DNA from: Gambelia wislizenii
Lineage: Eukaryota; Chordata; Lepidosauria; Squamata; Crotaphytidae
Assembly (NCBI GenBank): GCA_030847615.1
Contig: JAUMIR010000001.1
Coordinates: 63,687,501-63,751,500, forward strand
Reading direction: 5' to 3'
DNA: 64,000 nucleotides
Part shown: piece by piece, positions 1 through 10,625 of the stretch
Layout: each line of letters starts with the position of its first letter
How positions within the stretch are numbered: position 1 is the first letter of the stretch
The notes under the pieces: model-generated
Databases searched by the model: none
Told to the model about the DNA's origin: nothing
Seen by the model: the letters and a program-made list of their open reading frames with translations, nothing else
Translations under genes and position numbers: made by a program

Positions 1-1816
1 GAAGCTGAATCACGACCGCCCTCTCAATCACCTTCCCTAAAAATGGCAGCAGAGATACAGGCCGATAATTATTATACTCCAGGGGGTTGAGGGAGGGCTT
101 TTTTAAGAGCGGTTTTACAATGGCCAATTTCAGGCTCGATGGAAACTGCCCATCCCTCAGTGAGGTGTTAATAATGCAGTGCAACAAGATTGTTACAACC
201 GTTCCTCCCTGGGCTGCTAGCCATCAGGGACAGGGGTCGAGAGAGCAGGTCGTTTTCCTAACGCTTCGGAGGATCTTGTCCACATCCTCGGGACTCACAG
301 ACTCAAAATGATCCAGAACAACTGGAATAGCGGGGTCCCTGGAAGCTTCTATTCTAGCTTCTGCTACAATCCCAGTATCCAGATCAGCACTTATGCGAGA
401 AGTTTTATCCATAAAAAAGTCGTTAAAAAGGTCACAGCAGGCTTTAGTTGGAGCTAACAAAGGGTTCGGGGCAGGAGGGAGCTGAGTCAGCTCCCTCACT
501 ACCCTGAACAGCTCTGCTGGACGCGACTCTGCAGACGCGATACGTGCAGTATAGAATGAATTCTTTGTTGCATCTATCGCCTCTCCATAGTCCTCAAAAA
601 GGCGGTCTAGGAGAGTCTTGTCGGATAAGTGATGGTGTTTTTGCCAGGCGCGTTCTAGACGTCTCAAAACCCGCTTCCGCGCCCGGAGATCTTCATTATA
701 CCAGGGCTGCTTTTTGGAAGCAGGCTTGAGAGGCCGCTTGGGAGCGATGCTGTGTATAGCCCTTGAAAGACCGTCATCCCAGATGTCGGTCAGGGCATCA
801 ACAGAATCGCCGTCCACTCCAACCATATTCCCCTCTAGGGCTTCTTGGAACCTTTTGGGTTCCATCAGCCTTCGAGGGTGGACCTTTCGAATAGGTCCGC
901 CACCCTCGGGGGGGATCTGGATAGAAGCCTTGATTCTTACCTCTATCAGGAAGTGATCCGTCCATGACACAGCGGAGGTATTAGTTACCTCCGCCCACGG
1001 ATTCTCCATGTCAGAACAGAAAACTAAATCGAGCGTATTACCCCCACAATGTGTAGGCCCTGAGACCAACTGAGACAGGCCCATGGCTGCCATGGTCTCC
1101 ATGAACTCTCGAGCCGCACCAGATGGAATATTATTGGCCGTCAGAGGGATGTTGAAGTCCCCCAGGACTAAAAGCCTGGGAGACTCCAGCAGCAGCACTG
1201 AGACCAATAGTGCTAGCTCGGAAAGGGAGTCCACTAGCGCACGGGGTGGCCTGTACACCAATAGAATCCCTAAACTGTCTCTGGCCTTCAGGGTCAGGTA
1301 AATACACTCGAAATAAGCAGTCTGTCTGACATGGTTCCTAGATAGAAGAAAGGTGTTCCTATGAACCAAGGCTACTCCCCACCCCCGTCCACCTAACCTG
1401 TTCTGGTCCTGAACTGAAAACCCGGCAGAAAGGGTCTGGGCCCACACAGCTTCCCCCTCAGACCCCAGCCAGGTCTCAGTAATGCAAGCCAGGTCGCAGT
1501 TGGAATCTTCCAGCAGGTCTTTTAGAATGTGGGTCTTGTTCTTGATCGACCTGGCATTGCATAGGAGCAGAGACAGGGTTTGTGGTACGGTTGGAGAGAC
1601 CCTCAGGTCACTTTGGCTAGGAGAGGGGCCGGAAGGCAAGATAGGTACTACGCCTCTATCCTGCCTTCCCCTAGAACGCTTGCCCACTCTCCTACCGTCA
1701 TACCTCCCTCTGCCCTGCACTACTCTAATTGGAGCTCCATTCAAGCCATTAGAGGCCTCCCGAACCACCACCACTCCCACCTCCCCCTCCCCACCATCCC
1801 CCGACTCCCCCAACAC
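1..1816 (-). pseudogene. L2 ORF2: endonuclease and start of reverse transcriptase, one internal TGA
   Basis: ORF2 of an L2 LINE would nick target DNA and reverse-transcribe its own RNA. From an ATG at 1816 the frame is open for 530 codons. A basic, Pro-rich leader (about residues 1-80) precedes the endonuclease fold (about 80-300). Visible motifs are NARS, ITETW with the catalytic Glu (plus 1469-1483), YRPP, GDFN (plus 1151-1162), LDLVF and a TDH triplet in place of the usual SDH. A linker leads to LDPCP, where TGA at 224-226 interrupts the frame. After that codon the same frame stays open to base 1 and reads RT blocks including YNNYRPVSLLPFLGK (about 25-73). It therefore has one visible nonsense mutation; the state of the rest of RT is unknown. 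Confidence 0.85.
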
Positions 1817-2245
1817 AACAATAACAAGGCAGGGGAGAAATACAGCAAAATCGTCCTCTGCCTAGCATTGGCAAAGATCCACTGCTTTTCAGGCTGCTGC
1901 TGCGCTACTACGGAGCGATGGCAAACAGCTGTTCCCTCCGACTCCCGGGCCGGAGCGCAACTGCGCCCTTCTTTACAACCCGGGAGTGGAAAGGAGTCCA
2001 GGGAACAACAAGAGCCGCAGCAGCAGTCCTGGAGCGAGGAGCAGGGATAAGGAGGACGTCGGAAGTCCGGCTTTTTAACACCCCTCTGCCACAGGGGTGC
2101 TCCTCCCTCTTCTCCCAGATGGTAACGGCTCCGGCGGATTTGCTGGATGCCAAGCGGCAGATGGCAACCAGCTGTTCCCTCCAACTCCTGGACCGGCTGT
2201 TTCCTCCAACTCCAGCTGTTCCCTCCAACTCCTGGACTGATCTAT
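1..2245 (-). mobile_element. L2-type LINE, 5' part, cut by the window edge
   Basis: The minus strand reads a GC-rich 5' leader (about 1817-2245) and then one long ORF with an AP-like endonuclease followed by the start of a reverse transcriptase; the remainder lies left of base 1. The leader's outer end (about 2165-2240) holds three imperfect copies of a phrase reading CCCTCCAACTCCTGGAC on the plus strand, a short tandem array at the element's 5' end. Beyond 2245 the sequence changes abruptly to AT-rich L1, so this copy appears to have inserted in an L1. Assignment to L2 rests on the endonuclease and RT wording, which differs from the CR1 copies in this window. Confidence 0.85.
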
Positions 2246-4118
2246 TAATCCTCTAAACCTCTTCCCCATTCCAAATTCTTTCAGTATTATTTTTAATGTT
2301 GGCCATTCCACACAGTCAAATGCTTTAAATATATCTAATGCTAATATCCCTGCCTTTAATTTTGTTTTGCTGATTATATGTATTTTATTTAATACCCTTC
2401 CTATTAAATTTGACATTTGTCTTCCTTTCACAAATCCACATTGGTCCTTTAATATATATTTATACATACAACTATTCATTCTCTTTGCCATTATTGCTGA
2501 TAGTAACTTTGCATCTTGATTTATCAATGATATAGGCCTGTATGATCCAGAGTCCATCAAATCCTTATCTGGTTTTGGTATCAATATTATCAATGATTGT
2601 TGCCATGATGGAGAGATTTTATCTCCAGTTATTATATTATTATATAATTCTAATTATTTAGGTATTAACTTCTTTTTAAATACTTTATAATAATCTGGTC
2701 CTAACCCATCCATTCCTGGAGCTTTCCCACTTTTAAAATTATTTATTGTTTCCTCTACTTCCATTTTTGTAATTGGTTTTTCTAATAAATCCCTATCCTC
2801 TTTTATTAATAAATCCTCTTTTATTTTAATCTTCCAATTTTCCCCTACATATTTTTCTATTTGTTCCTCTGGTTTATTCCCTGATTAGTACAAGTCTTTA
2901 TAAAACTCCTCAAAAATTGTTAGTTTTTCCTTCATTGTTCTACACATTTTACCTGATTTATCTCTAATCCCATTTATCATATTTTCCATTTTCTTCTTCT
3001 GTGTGGATCTAGACAACATTTTTGAAATTGTATTACTAAATTCAAAATACTCCCTTCTTAAATAAATTAAATTTTCCTGTACTTCATCTACTTCCATTTT
3101 ATCCAATTCCTCCCTCTTTGCTCGTAAATCAATATAAGTTTGTTTTTCCTTATCTAATATATATTTATTTTCCAATAATTCTATTTCCCTTTCTAATTTC
3201 CCTTTTCTTTCTTCTTCCCTGTTTTTAAGTTAAAAGTTTCTTATATGCATATCCCCCTTGTCACAGCTTTCATAGTATCCCACAAAATTCCTTTTGATAC
3301 TTCTTTATCATTTAATTTCCATAATTCTTGTCATTCATGCTCAATTTTTTCTACTATTTCTCTATAATTTAAAATCTTTGTATTCAACCTCCACCTTTTC
3401 ACCTGTTCATAATCTCTCTTCATTATAATCTCCACATTGACCAAGGCATGATCTGTTACTTTTATACTTCCTATCACAGAATTTATAATTTTATCAATTT
3501 TTCTATACAAAAATATAATCAATTCTTGAATAACTCTTATGTACCATTGAAAAGTATGTATATTTCCTTTCATCTCACTTTACCAATCTCCACACATCTT
3601 TCAACCCCTTTCTTTTTATTATTTTATTTAAGTTTGTAATATTATCATATTTCTCCCTTAATGAGTAATTTGATTTATCTTTTATTCTTTCCATTTGCAT
3701 GTTAAAGTCTCCTGCTACAACAATATTTTGTTCTTGCATATTCTCCATTTCTTTAAATACTTTCTTATAAAATTCCTCCTGTTTTTTCATTTGGAGCATA
3801 TACATTAATTAGAACACATTTATCTTCTTCCATTTCACCTTGCATTATAATATATCTTCCATTTTTATCTTTTTTCACCTTTTGAATGACAAAATTACAT
3901 TTTTTGCTATTAATATTGCTACCCCTCTTGCTTTTCAATTTCCATATGCTTTTTAATAAACTCTTACCCAATTCAATTTCAATTCATTTACTCCTTCCCT
4001 TTTTTGATGTGTCTCTTGCAAAAATATTATATCCGCTCGATCCTTCTTCAATAATGCTTCAATCCCTTTTCATTTTATTACCGTGCCAAGGACATGAACA
4101 TTTAAGGTTGATATCTTT
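2246..4118 (-). mobile_element. L1 LINE fragment (ORF2 endonuclease to RT), truncated by the L2
   Basis: AT-rich sequence whose minus-strand frames, read from 4118 down to 2250, follow L1 ORF2 order: endonuclease start, endonuclease body, linker, first RT blocks. It stops within RT where the L2 leader begins at about 2245. A MITE (4121-4340) abuts its 5' side; purine-rich minus-strand sequence at 4341-4560 may be more of the L1 but shows no recognisable ORF1. Stops and frameshifts are scattered, so this is an old copy. Confidence 0.75.
2250..4110 (-). pseudogene. Broken L1 ORF2
   Basis: Pieces in different frames align end to end with L1 ORF2. About 4020-4060 reads a degenerate DIIF-x-x-(E)T endonuclease block. 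3765-3971 reads CVLINVYAPNEK. 3575-3805 reads VVAGDFNMQ, with GDFN at plus 3701-3712. 2885-3175 is the Lys/Glu-rich linker ending in FEEFYKDLY. 2255-2593 reads IPKPDKD and SYRPISL, the L1 RT fingers. The RT active-site YxDD block is missing because the copy ends at the L2 junction. At least three frame changes and several stops make it non-functional. The L1 call is secure from IPKPDKD plus GDFN; subfamily is not determined. Confidence 0.75.
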
Positions 4119-4120
4119 GG

Positions 4121-4340
4121 AGATTTTCAGACAACACTGTCATAGTGTTACTATTCCATTTTATTTGCTATGGCTGCCCCCTCTTGAATCCTGGGATTTG
4201 CAGTTTAGGGAGGGGCATTTACAACTCTCAGCCAGAGAGGTCTTAGGCCTCACTAAACTACAATCCCCAGAATTCCACAGGAGGAAGCCAGAGTAATTAA
4301 AGTGGGATAGTAAAACTATAACAGTGTAGTCTGAAAATCT
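4121..4340. mobile_element. 220-bp MITE, AGATTTTCAGAC family
   Basis: The ends are inverted repeats: AGATTTTCAGACAACACTGT at 4121-4140 and ACAGTGTAGTCTGAAAATCT at 4321-4340. The interior contains the palindromic phrase 'gaatcctgggatttgcagttta ... aaactacaatccccagaattcc', shared with other copies in the window (8424-8647, 36087-36307, 56970-57190), all about 220 bp. No coding capacity. Superfamily unassigned; no clear target duplication. Confidence 0.75.
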
Positions 4341-5339
4341 TTAATTTATTAACCATTAGATTCCTTATTACATTTTCTATAAGATCTTCTGCTCCAAAAT
4401 GTGACCTCCCTTCACCATACCCACCCCTTCCCAATTTTTCCCCATTCCCTTCCCCCCTCCCCCCTTTCCCTTCTTTACCTCTCCACCTTGTCTTCCCAAG
4501 GCAAATTGCTTTGCTCATGACCCCCCAGGTCTTCCAGGTGAGGAGTGGTGAAGAGATCATCCAAAAAAAGCAATTCTAAAAGATTTCCCAACTCACTTCT
4601 GCTGGTTTAGAAATGGGATGTGGGAAGCAGCATTCTATCCCAGGGTGGAGATAATGTGACCCCACTTTCATGACCCTCAAAACCCCCCACAAATCCTCAA
4701 AGCTCCCCAACCTTCCATTTTAAAGACCCTCCCCAAAATCAAACAAAAAGCCTCACTGGTGCTTGAAAACAGGTTAAAATATCCCACCCCACTCCCACAA
4801 GCACCTCAGGACCCTTTACTATCTTCAAAAACTTCTGTTTTCCTCTGTAATCCCTCTCAAAATGGTGACAGGAAGTGATGCAACATCACTTCCTCTCATC
4901 ATTTTGAGAGGGACGGCAGAGGAAACTGGTAGTATTGGGTTTGCTATGTGTGGGGGTTTGGTCCCTGGCCCCCACAAAATTGCCCACCCCATTCTAACTG
5001 ATAATTATTTAGATAGAAATGTTTGTTTCCCTTTCACAAAATCCAAAATCTGGTGTGTTATTGTTGTTGTTATTTTACCTAGGGATGATCCCTGATGATG
5101 GCATAGGACACATTCTGGTGATAGCACAGAGGAGAAAGGGTGCCTAACTAACTAAACTAACATACAGACCCTGTGGAATTTTTGCAACAATTGGATTGAA
5201 ATCAATTGAGTTTTGCAAACCGAAACAAGCTGCATGGCCAGAAGAAAAACAAAAGGAGTGAAAAACACAGACTTTTGGCTGTCAGAGACCTTAGCACAAA
5301 GTTTGCATATGCTCCTTGCCTCTTGCATGGAGCTGACCA
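4341..5339. other. No gene; pyrimidine-rich and unassigned sequence
   Basis: 4400-4500 is a C/T-rich tract (purine-rich on the minus strand), possibly an L1 leader relic. 4560-4838 is unassigned. A long hairpin lies at 4839-4925. 4926-5339 shows nothing recognisable. Confidence 0.5.
4839..4925. repeat. 42-bp-arm hairpin with 3-nt loop
   Basis: Left arm 4839-4880 and right arm 4884-4925 are reverse complements with about five mismatches. The centre is GGAAGTGATG-CAA-CATCACTTCC. It is probably the core of a palindromic MITE whose outer ends were not located. Confidence 0.7.
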
Positions 5340-6020
5340 CACAAAAGCTGCTGCCATTATCATCATCATCAATCATCATCATCATTTTACTTCCTGGCTT
5401 TCTCCTAATAATAAGACTGTAGGCAGCTTACAACATATTTAAAAGCAATACAGAATCAAAACTGTAAAAGATCTTCCATAAAAGGATAAATATAAATGTT
5501 ATTTAAAAACAATTTATAAAGTCAAAAATATTAAAATTAATAAAAAGACTATATGCAAACTCTGAAAATAGAATCAAACACCATTAAAAGACCATCCTGG
5601 TCAGTTTCTAAAAGCCTGCCAGCATATGCCGGTGGAAGAACAAGGAGGGAGCCATCCTGGCTTCTCTAGGAAGGGAGTTCTAAAGTCTGGGGCAGCTTCT
5701 GAGAGGGCCTTCTTCCTTGTTCCCACCAAACGAACCTGAGAAGGTGGTGGGACAGATAGAAAGGCCTCTCCAGAAGATCCTAAAGCTCTAATGAGCTCAT
5801 AAAGGTAGAAACAGTCCTTCAAATAGCCTGGGTCCAAGGCCTATAGGGCTTTGTAGGTCATCACCAGCACTTTGAATTGTGACCCATGGAGCTGTTGCAA
5901 CAAGGGAGTTGTGTGCTCCGTGTAGCCAGCTCCAGTGAACAATCTGACAGCATCTCTTTGAGCCAACTGACATTTCTGAGCACTTTTGAAAGGCAGCCCC
6001 TCATAAAGCACATTATAATA

Positions 6021-6919
6021 CAGTTGCCCCTCCACATTCGCGAACTTGACATTTGCGGTTTTGATTATTCATGGTTTTGGGAGGGCCCCCCGCCCCCCCA
6101 ACTGCAACACGGGGCCTCCGGAGGCCCTGTGAAAGCCCTGGGAGGGAGTGGGAAGGGCCAGGGAGGCCTCCCCGGGGCCTTCAGAGACCCTCCGGAGGCC
6201 CCGCGAAGGCCTTGGAAGGGAGGGGGAGGGCCGGGGAGGCCACCGGGGAGGCCTCCGGGGGGCCTTGCGAGGCCCCACAAAGGCCTTGGGGAGCACCGGG
6301 GAGGCCTCCGCGGGGCCCTGCGAGGCCCCACAAAGGCCTTGGCAGGGAGGGGGGAGGGCTGGGAAGGCCTCTGCAGGGCCTTCAGAGACCCTCCAGAGGC
6401 CCCGCAAAGGCCTTGGGAGGGAGGGTGGAGGGCTGGGGTGGCCTTCACGGGGGGCCCGGAGATGCTCCGGAGGCCCCATGAAGGCCTGGGGAAGGGGTGG
6501 GGAGGGCTGTGGAGGCGATCATGGGGCCCCTGGAGATGCTCCGGAGGCCCCATGAAGGCCTGGGGAGGGGTGGGGAGGGGTGGGGAGGCGATCCTGGGGC
6601 CTCTGGAGACGCTCCAGAGGCCCCATTAAGGCCTGGGGAGGGCTGGGGAGGGCTGGGGAGGCGGTCCTGGGGCCTCCGGAGATGCTCCGGAGGCCCCATG
6701 AAGGCCTGGGGAGGGAGTGGGGAGGGCTGGGGAGGCCTTCAAGGGACCTCCGGAGACGCTCCAGAGGCCCCATGAAGGCTTGGGGAGGGGGGAAGCAACT
6801 ATAGGGCCTCCAGAGGCCCTGTGGTCGCTTTGGCGGGGGAGGGAAATTGTTATTCACGGATTTTTCACATTCGCGGGGGTCTGGGGAACCTAACCCCTGC
6901 AAATGTGAAGGGATGACTA
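6021..6919. mobile_element. Tigger/pogo-like non-autonomous DNA transposon carrying a minisatellite
   Basis: The left end CAGTTGCCCCTCCACATTCG and right end (reverse complement TAGTCATCCCTTCACATTTG) form imperfect terminal inverted repeats, each flanked by TA, the Tc1/mariner target. Subterminal 'ttattca(t/c)gg' and 'cattcgcg' phrases are typical of Tigger ends. The whole interior is a GC-rich tandem array, so there is no transposase. It sits inside an L2 and is therefore younger than it. Confidence 0.75.
6080..6840. repeat. GC-rich minisatellite with G-quadruplex-type runs
   Basis: Imperfect tandem units of roughly 60 bp contain the palindrome 'ggcctccggag...ctccggaggcc' followed by 'catgaaggcctggggaggg'. 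There are few stop codons in any frame, so long Gly/Pro/Arg reading frames appear on both strands; they are by-products of the repeat. Closely spaced G-runs (for example 6634-6661) fit the G-quadruplex pattern on the plus strand. Confidence 0.85.
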
Positions 6920-7500
6920 TAATCCAAACATGATGTAAACAAGGCATGTGTTATCTTGGCCAGATCTGACTTCTCCAAGAACAGACACAATTGACTCCAA
7001 GACTTCTCCAAGAACAGACGCAAATGCACTCCTGATCACCACTGAAACCTGGGCCTCCAGGCTCAGGGCTGAACCGAGGGGTACCCCCAAACTGCAAACC
7101 TGCATTTTCAGGAGGAGACTAACCCTATCTAACACAAGATGAATCCCTGTTTCCAGATTTGTCTTTTGACTTCTCTGGATTAAGGTTTAATTTGTTCACC
7201 CTCACCCTCATTTGTTCAGTCCATTACAGCTGCCAGGCATTGATTTACCATAGAAACAGCTTCCTTGACATTAGGTGAAAAGAAGCAATAAAAATGGGTA
7301 TAATCGGCATACTGGTTACATCTGGCCCCAACCTCTGGACAACTCTCTCCCAGCGGTTTCACTTATGTGTTAAAAAACAAAGGGGGCAAGACAGAACCCT
7401 GAGGGTCTCCACAGGCAATGGTCCAAGGGTCAAATAGAAATTTCCCAGCACCACCCTCTGAGAGCACCCCTAGAGGAAAGAACAGTGCCATTGTTAAATA

Positions 7501-8225
7501 ATACCTTAAACCAGTGTCTTGAAATCTTGAAAATCTAATATTTTTAATCTCCTGTCTGCTCCCTTATTACCACTTCTTTCTCTGTCCCCCAGAATTATTT
7601 TTCCTTCACTGATGATTTCTCTAAAGTTCTGGGTTCATCTCTCTAGTCTGACTTTCGCTGTTGCTGTTCTGTCAATAATAATAATAATACAAAAAAGTGC
7701 CACTTGTCTTCGTAATCCAATTAACCTCTGGGTCTGTATTTGCTTTTGGATGTGGCATTTGTGACATGAAGTGCTGTGGGTGTGACAAGTGGAGCTGGGT
7801 CTCGGTGTCACAGCAAATCAAATCAGACCAGTGCAGGAAGCAAGAATGCTAAATTCCATCACCCTAAGTAACCTTCACAGGCAGAGTGGTGCCTCTCATC
7901 AATCTGATGGGCACTGCTTGATTAGAAAGTCAGCTGAGGAAATGGGAATGGGTCAAAGAAGCCATCTACACATTCAGATCTTACATTGGTGAGTAATATA
8001 CAATGTAATACAGAACCTCATTTTCTTTTGCAATGAAATTTGCTCAGTCTTGTGTGGATGGTGGCGGGGGGGAGGCCTTACTGTTAAGTGTTGTGCACTA
8101 TTTGGTCTATGCTGGGACAGCTGGGACATTTATCCAGCCAGTATAGTAGTAGATTGTGTCTTTCTTAGACCAAGAGTACAAAGGGGTTCCAATCTCCACT
8201 CCTTCACAGAATTGACTGAGCAACC
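7501..8225. other. No gene seen
   Basis: Unassigned, moderately AT-rich sequence with a short AAT run at 7674-7690. No family or coding exon could be supported. Confidence 0.5.
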
Positions 8226-8685
8226 TTTTGTTGCTGTTGTGCGCCTTCAAGTCATTTCTGACTTATGGTGACCCTAAGGCAGCTTTAGCATGAGATTTTC
8301 TTCACAAGATTTGTTCAGAGGGAGTTTGCCTTTGCCTTCCTCTGAGGCTAAAAGAGCGTGACTTGCCCAAGATCACCTAGTGGGTTTCCATGGCTGAGTG
8401 GGATTGCAACCCTAGCCTCTTGAGGAGATTTTCAGACAACACTGTTATAGTGTTACTATTTCATTTTATTTGCTATGGCTGCCTCCTGTTGAATCCCGGG
8501 ATTTGCAGTTTAGGGAGGGACATTTACAACTCTCAGCCAGAGAGCTCTTAGGCCTCACTAAACTACAAACCCCAGAATTCCATAGCAGGAAGCCAGAGCA
8601 GTTAAAGTGGAATAGTAACATTATAATAGTGTAGTTTGAAAATCTCCTAAGTCCAATGCTCAAACTACTACACCATGCTGGCTTT
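8226..8685 (-). mobile_element. Sauria-like SINE, split by a MITE
   Basis: The minus strand reads a tRNA-derived head (GCCAGCATGGTGTAGTAGTT, Pol III A-box-like, near 8665-8685) and a degenerate B box near 8405. A core about CCTCTGAGGAAGGCAAAGGC follows, then a 3' tail 'gtcagaaatgacttgaaggc' ending in a GTTGTTG-type run (plus). The tail resembles RTE/BovB 3' ends, as known for squamate Sauria SINEs. A MITE at 8424-8647 interrupts the head. Two more copies lie at 36452-36668 and 51166-51391. Confidence 0.8.
8424..8647. mobile_element. MITE, GGAGATTTTCAGAC family, inside the SINE
   Basis: Inverted ends GGAGATTTTCAGACAACACT and (reverse complement) GGAGATTTTCAAACTACACT. The interior matches the copy at 4121-4340. 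Its insertion in the SINE head dates it after the SINE. Flanking trinucleotides are TGA and TAA, so a 3-bp duplication is possible but unproven. Confidence 0.8.
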
Positions 8686-9164
8686 CAAGTAACCCTAATC
8701 AAGCCTAATTTATTTAGTCACAAAGTAATAGTATCCTTCTCTTCTGCTTTGGTCACAGCTCACCTGGAGTACTGTGTCCTGTTCTAGGCAGAATTAAGGA
8801 GTTTAAACTGTTCTGGGAAGTTTAAGGAGACTACCAACATACTGGAATATATTCAAAGAAGAGTGACCAAGATAGTAAAGGGTCTGTAAACCAATCCTTG
8901 TGAGGGAACTGAGTATGTTTTGTCTGGAGGGAAGTTTGACAGCTGGTAGGATGATAGACATCTTTAAATATCTGAAGGGCTGTCATGTGAAAGATGGAAT
9001 GAACTTGTTTTCTGCTCTCCCAGAGGATAGGACCTGAACAAATAGATTCAAATTTCAACAAAAAAATTCCAACTAAATAGACAGAACATCCTCAGTTTTT
9101 TGACAGTGTAATTGACTGTCTGCAAAAGTGGTGGACTCTTCTTTACTGGAGGATTTGAATCATA

Positions 9165-9995
9165 GGACTTTATCAGACATGGCAAAAAAACACACCAGAA
9201 GAACGGGACGAGAACAAAAACAGGTGACATTACCAGATGATGATGTCCTTCAGCCGTTCCATGGTTGTAGCGCTTTCATCAGCGCTGTCTACGCACAATC
9301 CTAAATATACACTGGACTGACTATGTGACGAATGTTGCTGTCCTTGAGCAAGCAGGGATCACCAGCATTGAGGCCATGATATTGAGAACACAGCTGCGCT
9401 GGGCAGGGCACGTTTCTAGGATGGAGGACCATCGCCTCCCAAAAATACTACTCTACGGTGAACTCACCACAGGTCAGCGTAAGAGGGGCGCTCCAAAAAA
9501 GCGATACAAAGACTCCTTGAAACAACATCTCAGGCTTGGCCAAATTGATCACCAACAGTGGTCCACCCTGGCCTCACATCGGGAGGCATGGAGATGCACT
9601 ATCCACAATGCTGCAGCCTTATTTGAGAACTCACGACGAACAAGTCTTGAAGAGAAACAACAACGCAGAAAGAATCACAACCCAAAAACATTACCCAAGG
9701 AGACCTTCTGCTGTGCTTTTTGCAACCGGACTTGTTTATCTCGGATTGGCCTTTTTAGTCATCAGCGCGCTTGCAGAAAGCGCGGGATGAGTCCTTCCTG
9801 AATCTTCGTTTGCGAAGAAAAGCCAGAGAGCTCGTCAATAAAAAAGGAGTGCTTTATTCACACCCGTGCTACACCCTGGGAATGGCTGAAGGATGCAAGC
9901 ATCTGGTAAGGTTGCTTTTTGTGTTCTCATCCCATTCTTCTGATGTGATTTGAGATGCAGTTTTGTTCCATGTTTCCCCGTGTCTGAAAAAGTCC
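9165..9995. mobile_element. Inverted-repeat DNA element containing a LINE C-terminal ORF
   Basis: The left end GGACTTTATCAGACATGG and right end (reverse complement GGACTTTTTCAGACACGG) match. Subterminal segments also match in inverted orientation (left 'caccagaagaacgggacgag', right reverse complement 'catcagaagaatgggatgag'). It interrupts a CR1. The interior is mostly LINE-derived coding sequence, so either the element captured it or a LINE fragment inserted in it. Superfamily unassigned; the TIR core resembles the GGAGATTATCAGAC MITEs elsewhere in the window. Confidence 0.65.
9310..9801 (+). pseudogene. Non-LTR retrotransposon ORF2 C-terminal domain with zinc knuckle
   Basis: An open frame ending at TGA 9799-9801 encodes the conserved tail found after RT in several LINE clades: LRWAGHVSRMEDHRLPK, then GELTTGQRKRGAPKKRYKDS, a Trp-containing block (WRCTIHNAA), a basic segment and a terminal finger C-x2-C-x3-C-x8-H-x4-C (CAFCNRTC...SHQRAC). 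That finger probably binds nucleic acid. No endonuclease or RT precedes it, so it is a fragment. It stays open for over 150 codons although the surrounding CR1 is badly decayed, which suggests the insertion is much younger. I could not fix the clade; RTE-like and Ingi/Vingi-like elements are both possible. Confidence 0.7.
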
Positions 9996-10121
9996 AGAGA
10001 TTAGATGGCCACTTGTCAGCTGATTGCTTCAGCTATGGATTGTTACACTGACAGGAGATTGGACTATATGGCCCTTGGCATCTTTTCTAGGTCTATTGTT
10101 CTATGATTCTTTGAGAATTAG

Positions 10122-10625
10122 TATGAGGGAATAGCCTCTGTATAAAGCATCTTAAAAAAAAATCAGGGAAGAAGGCAAAAAGCAAATGCAAGCAGTACAG
10201 TATACACATCTTCAAATATAGCCCACATGTGTAACTATTGACTACCTACCCATAAGCCCCATTTTTTATTGTGACAGTCACAGTACATATTTGCTTGCTT
10301 GTTATACCTGTGCCTCCACTTTTCATCTACAGGGTTCAGAGCAATGTACACAAAGCTTTCATTTCAGGCAGTGCTCCATTCATTCCACTTCAGCCAACCA
10401 CAGCTGTAGAATTGTTTTGATGCCATTCTCCTGTCAGTATTGCTCCATATGTCTCATCCTAATGGCTCTTCCCAGAAGCAGTTTGCCAGTACACTCACAG
10501 GATTATCTAGATATTTAAACATACAAGTAGATCATTCACTATGTGGTGTATATACCTGTCACAAGCTCAGCCATTTATGCACCCAGTGACTGAAAATTCC
10601 ACTATTGCAATGGCATCCATGTGTA
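10122..10625. other. No gene seen
   Basis: Unassigned sequence between the CR1 tail and the Kanga-like element. Confidence 0.5.

Larger units (their letters stand above)
5340..7500 (-). mobile_element. L2 LINE 3' portion, split by a Tigger-like insertion
   Basis: The 3' tail is an ATC microsatellite (5354-5383) followed by the conserved L2 3' UTR. Going upstream on the minus strand come the ORF2 C-terminal regions: 5601-6020 reads TGAGYTEHTTPLLQQLHGSQ and FKVLVMTYKAL. After the insertion at 6021-6919 the element resumes at 6922 with LDRVSLLLKMQVCSLGVPLG and reads back into RT to about 7500. The two halves join cleanly once the insert and one TA are removed. All frames are broken. It parallels the L2 at 18283-19760 base for base in long stretches. 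Confidence 0.85.
8745..10121 (+). mobile_element. Old CR1 LINE 3' portion, split by an inverted-repeat element
   Basis: 8745-9164 reads the CR1 ORF2 C-terminal region in broken frames (LEYCVLF, IQRRVTK, GCHVKDG, LFSALPE equivalents). 9996-10121 continues with the 'agattagatggccacttgtcag ... ggagattggactatatggccc' segment and a CTATGATTC-type tail. The two parts join when 9165-9995 is removed. Frames are heavily mutated. Confidence 0.75.

Noticed and set aside
5886..6947. Gly/Pro/Arg-rich frames up to 247 codons on both strands
   Set aside because: They lie inside the GC-rich tandem array; absence of stops is a property of the repeat unit and appears in several frames at once.
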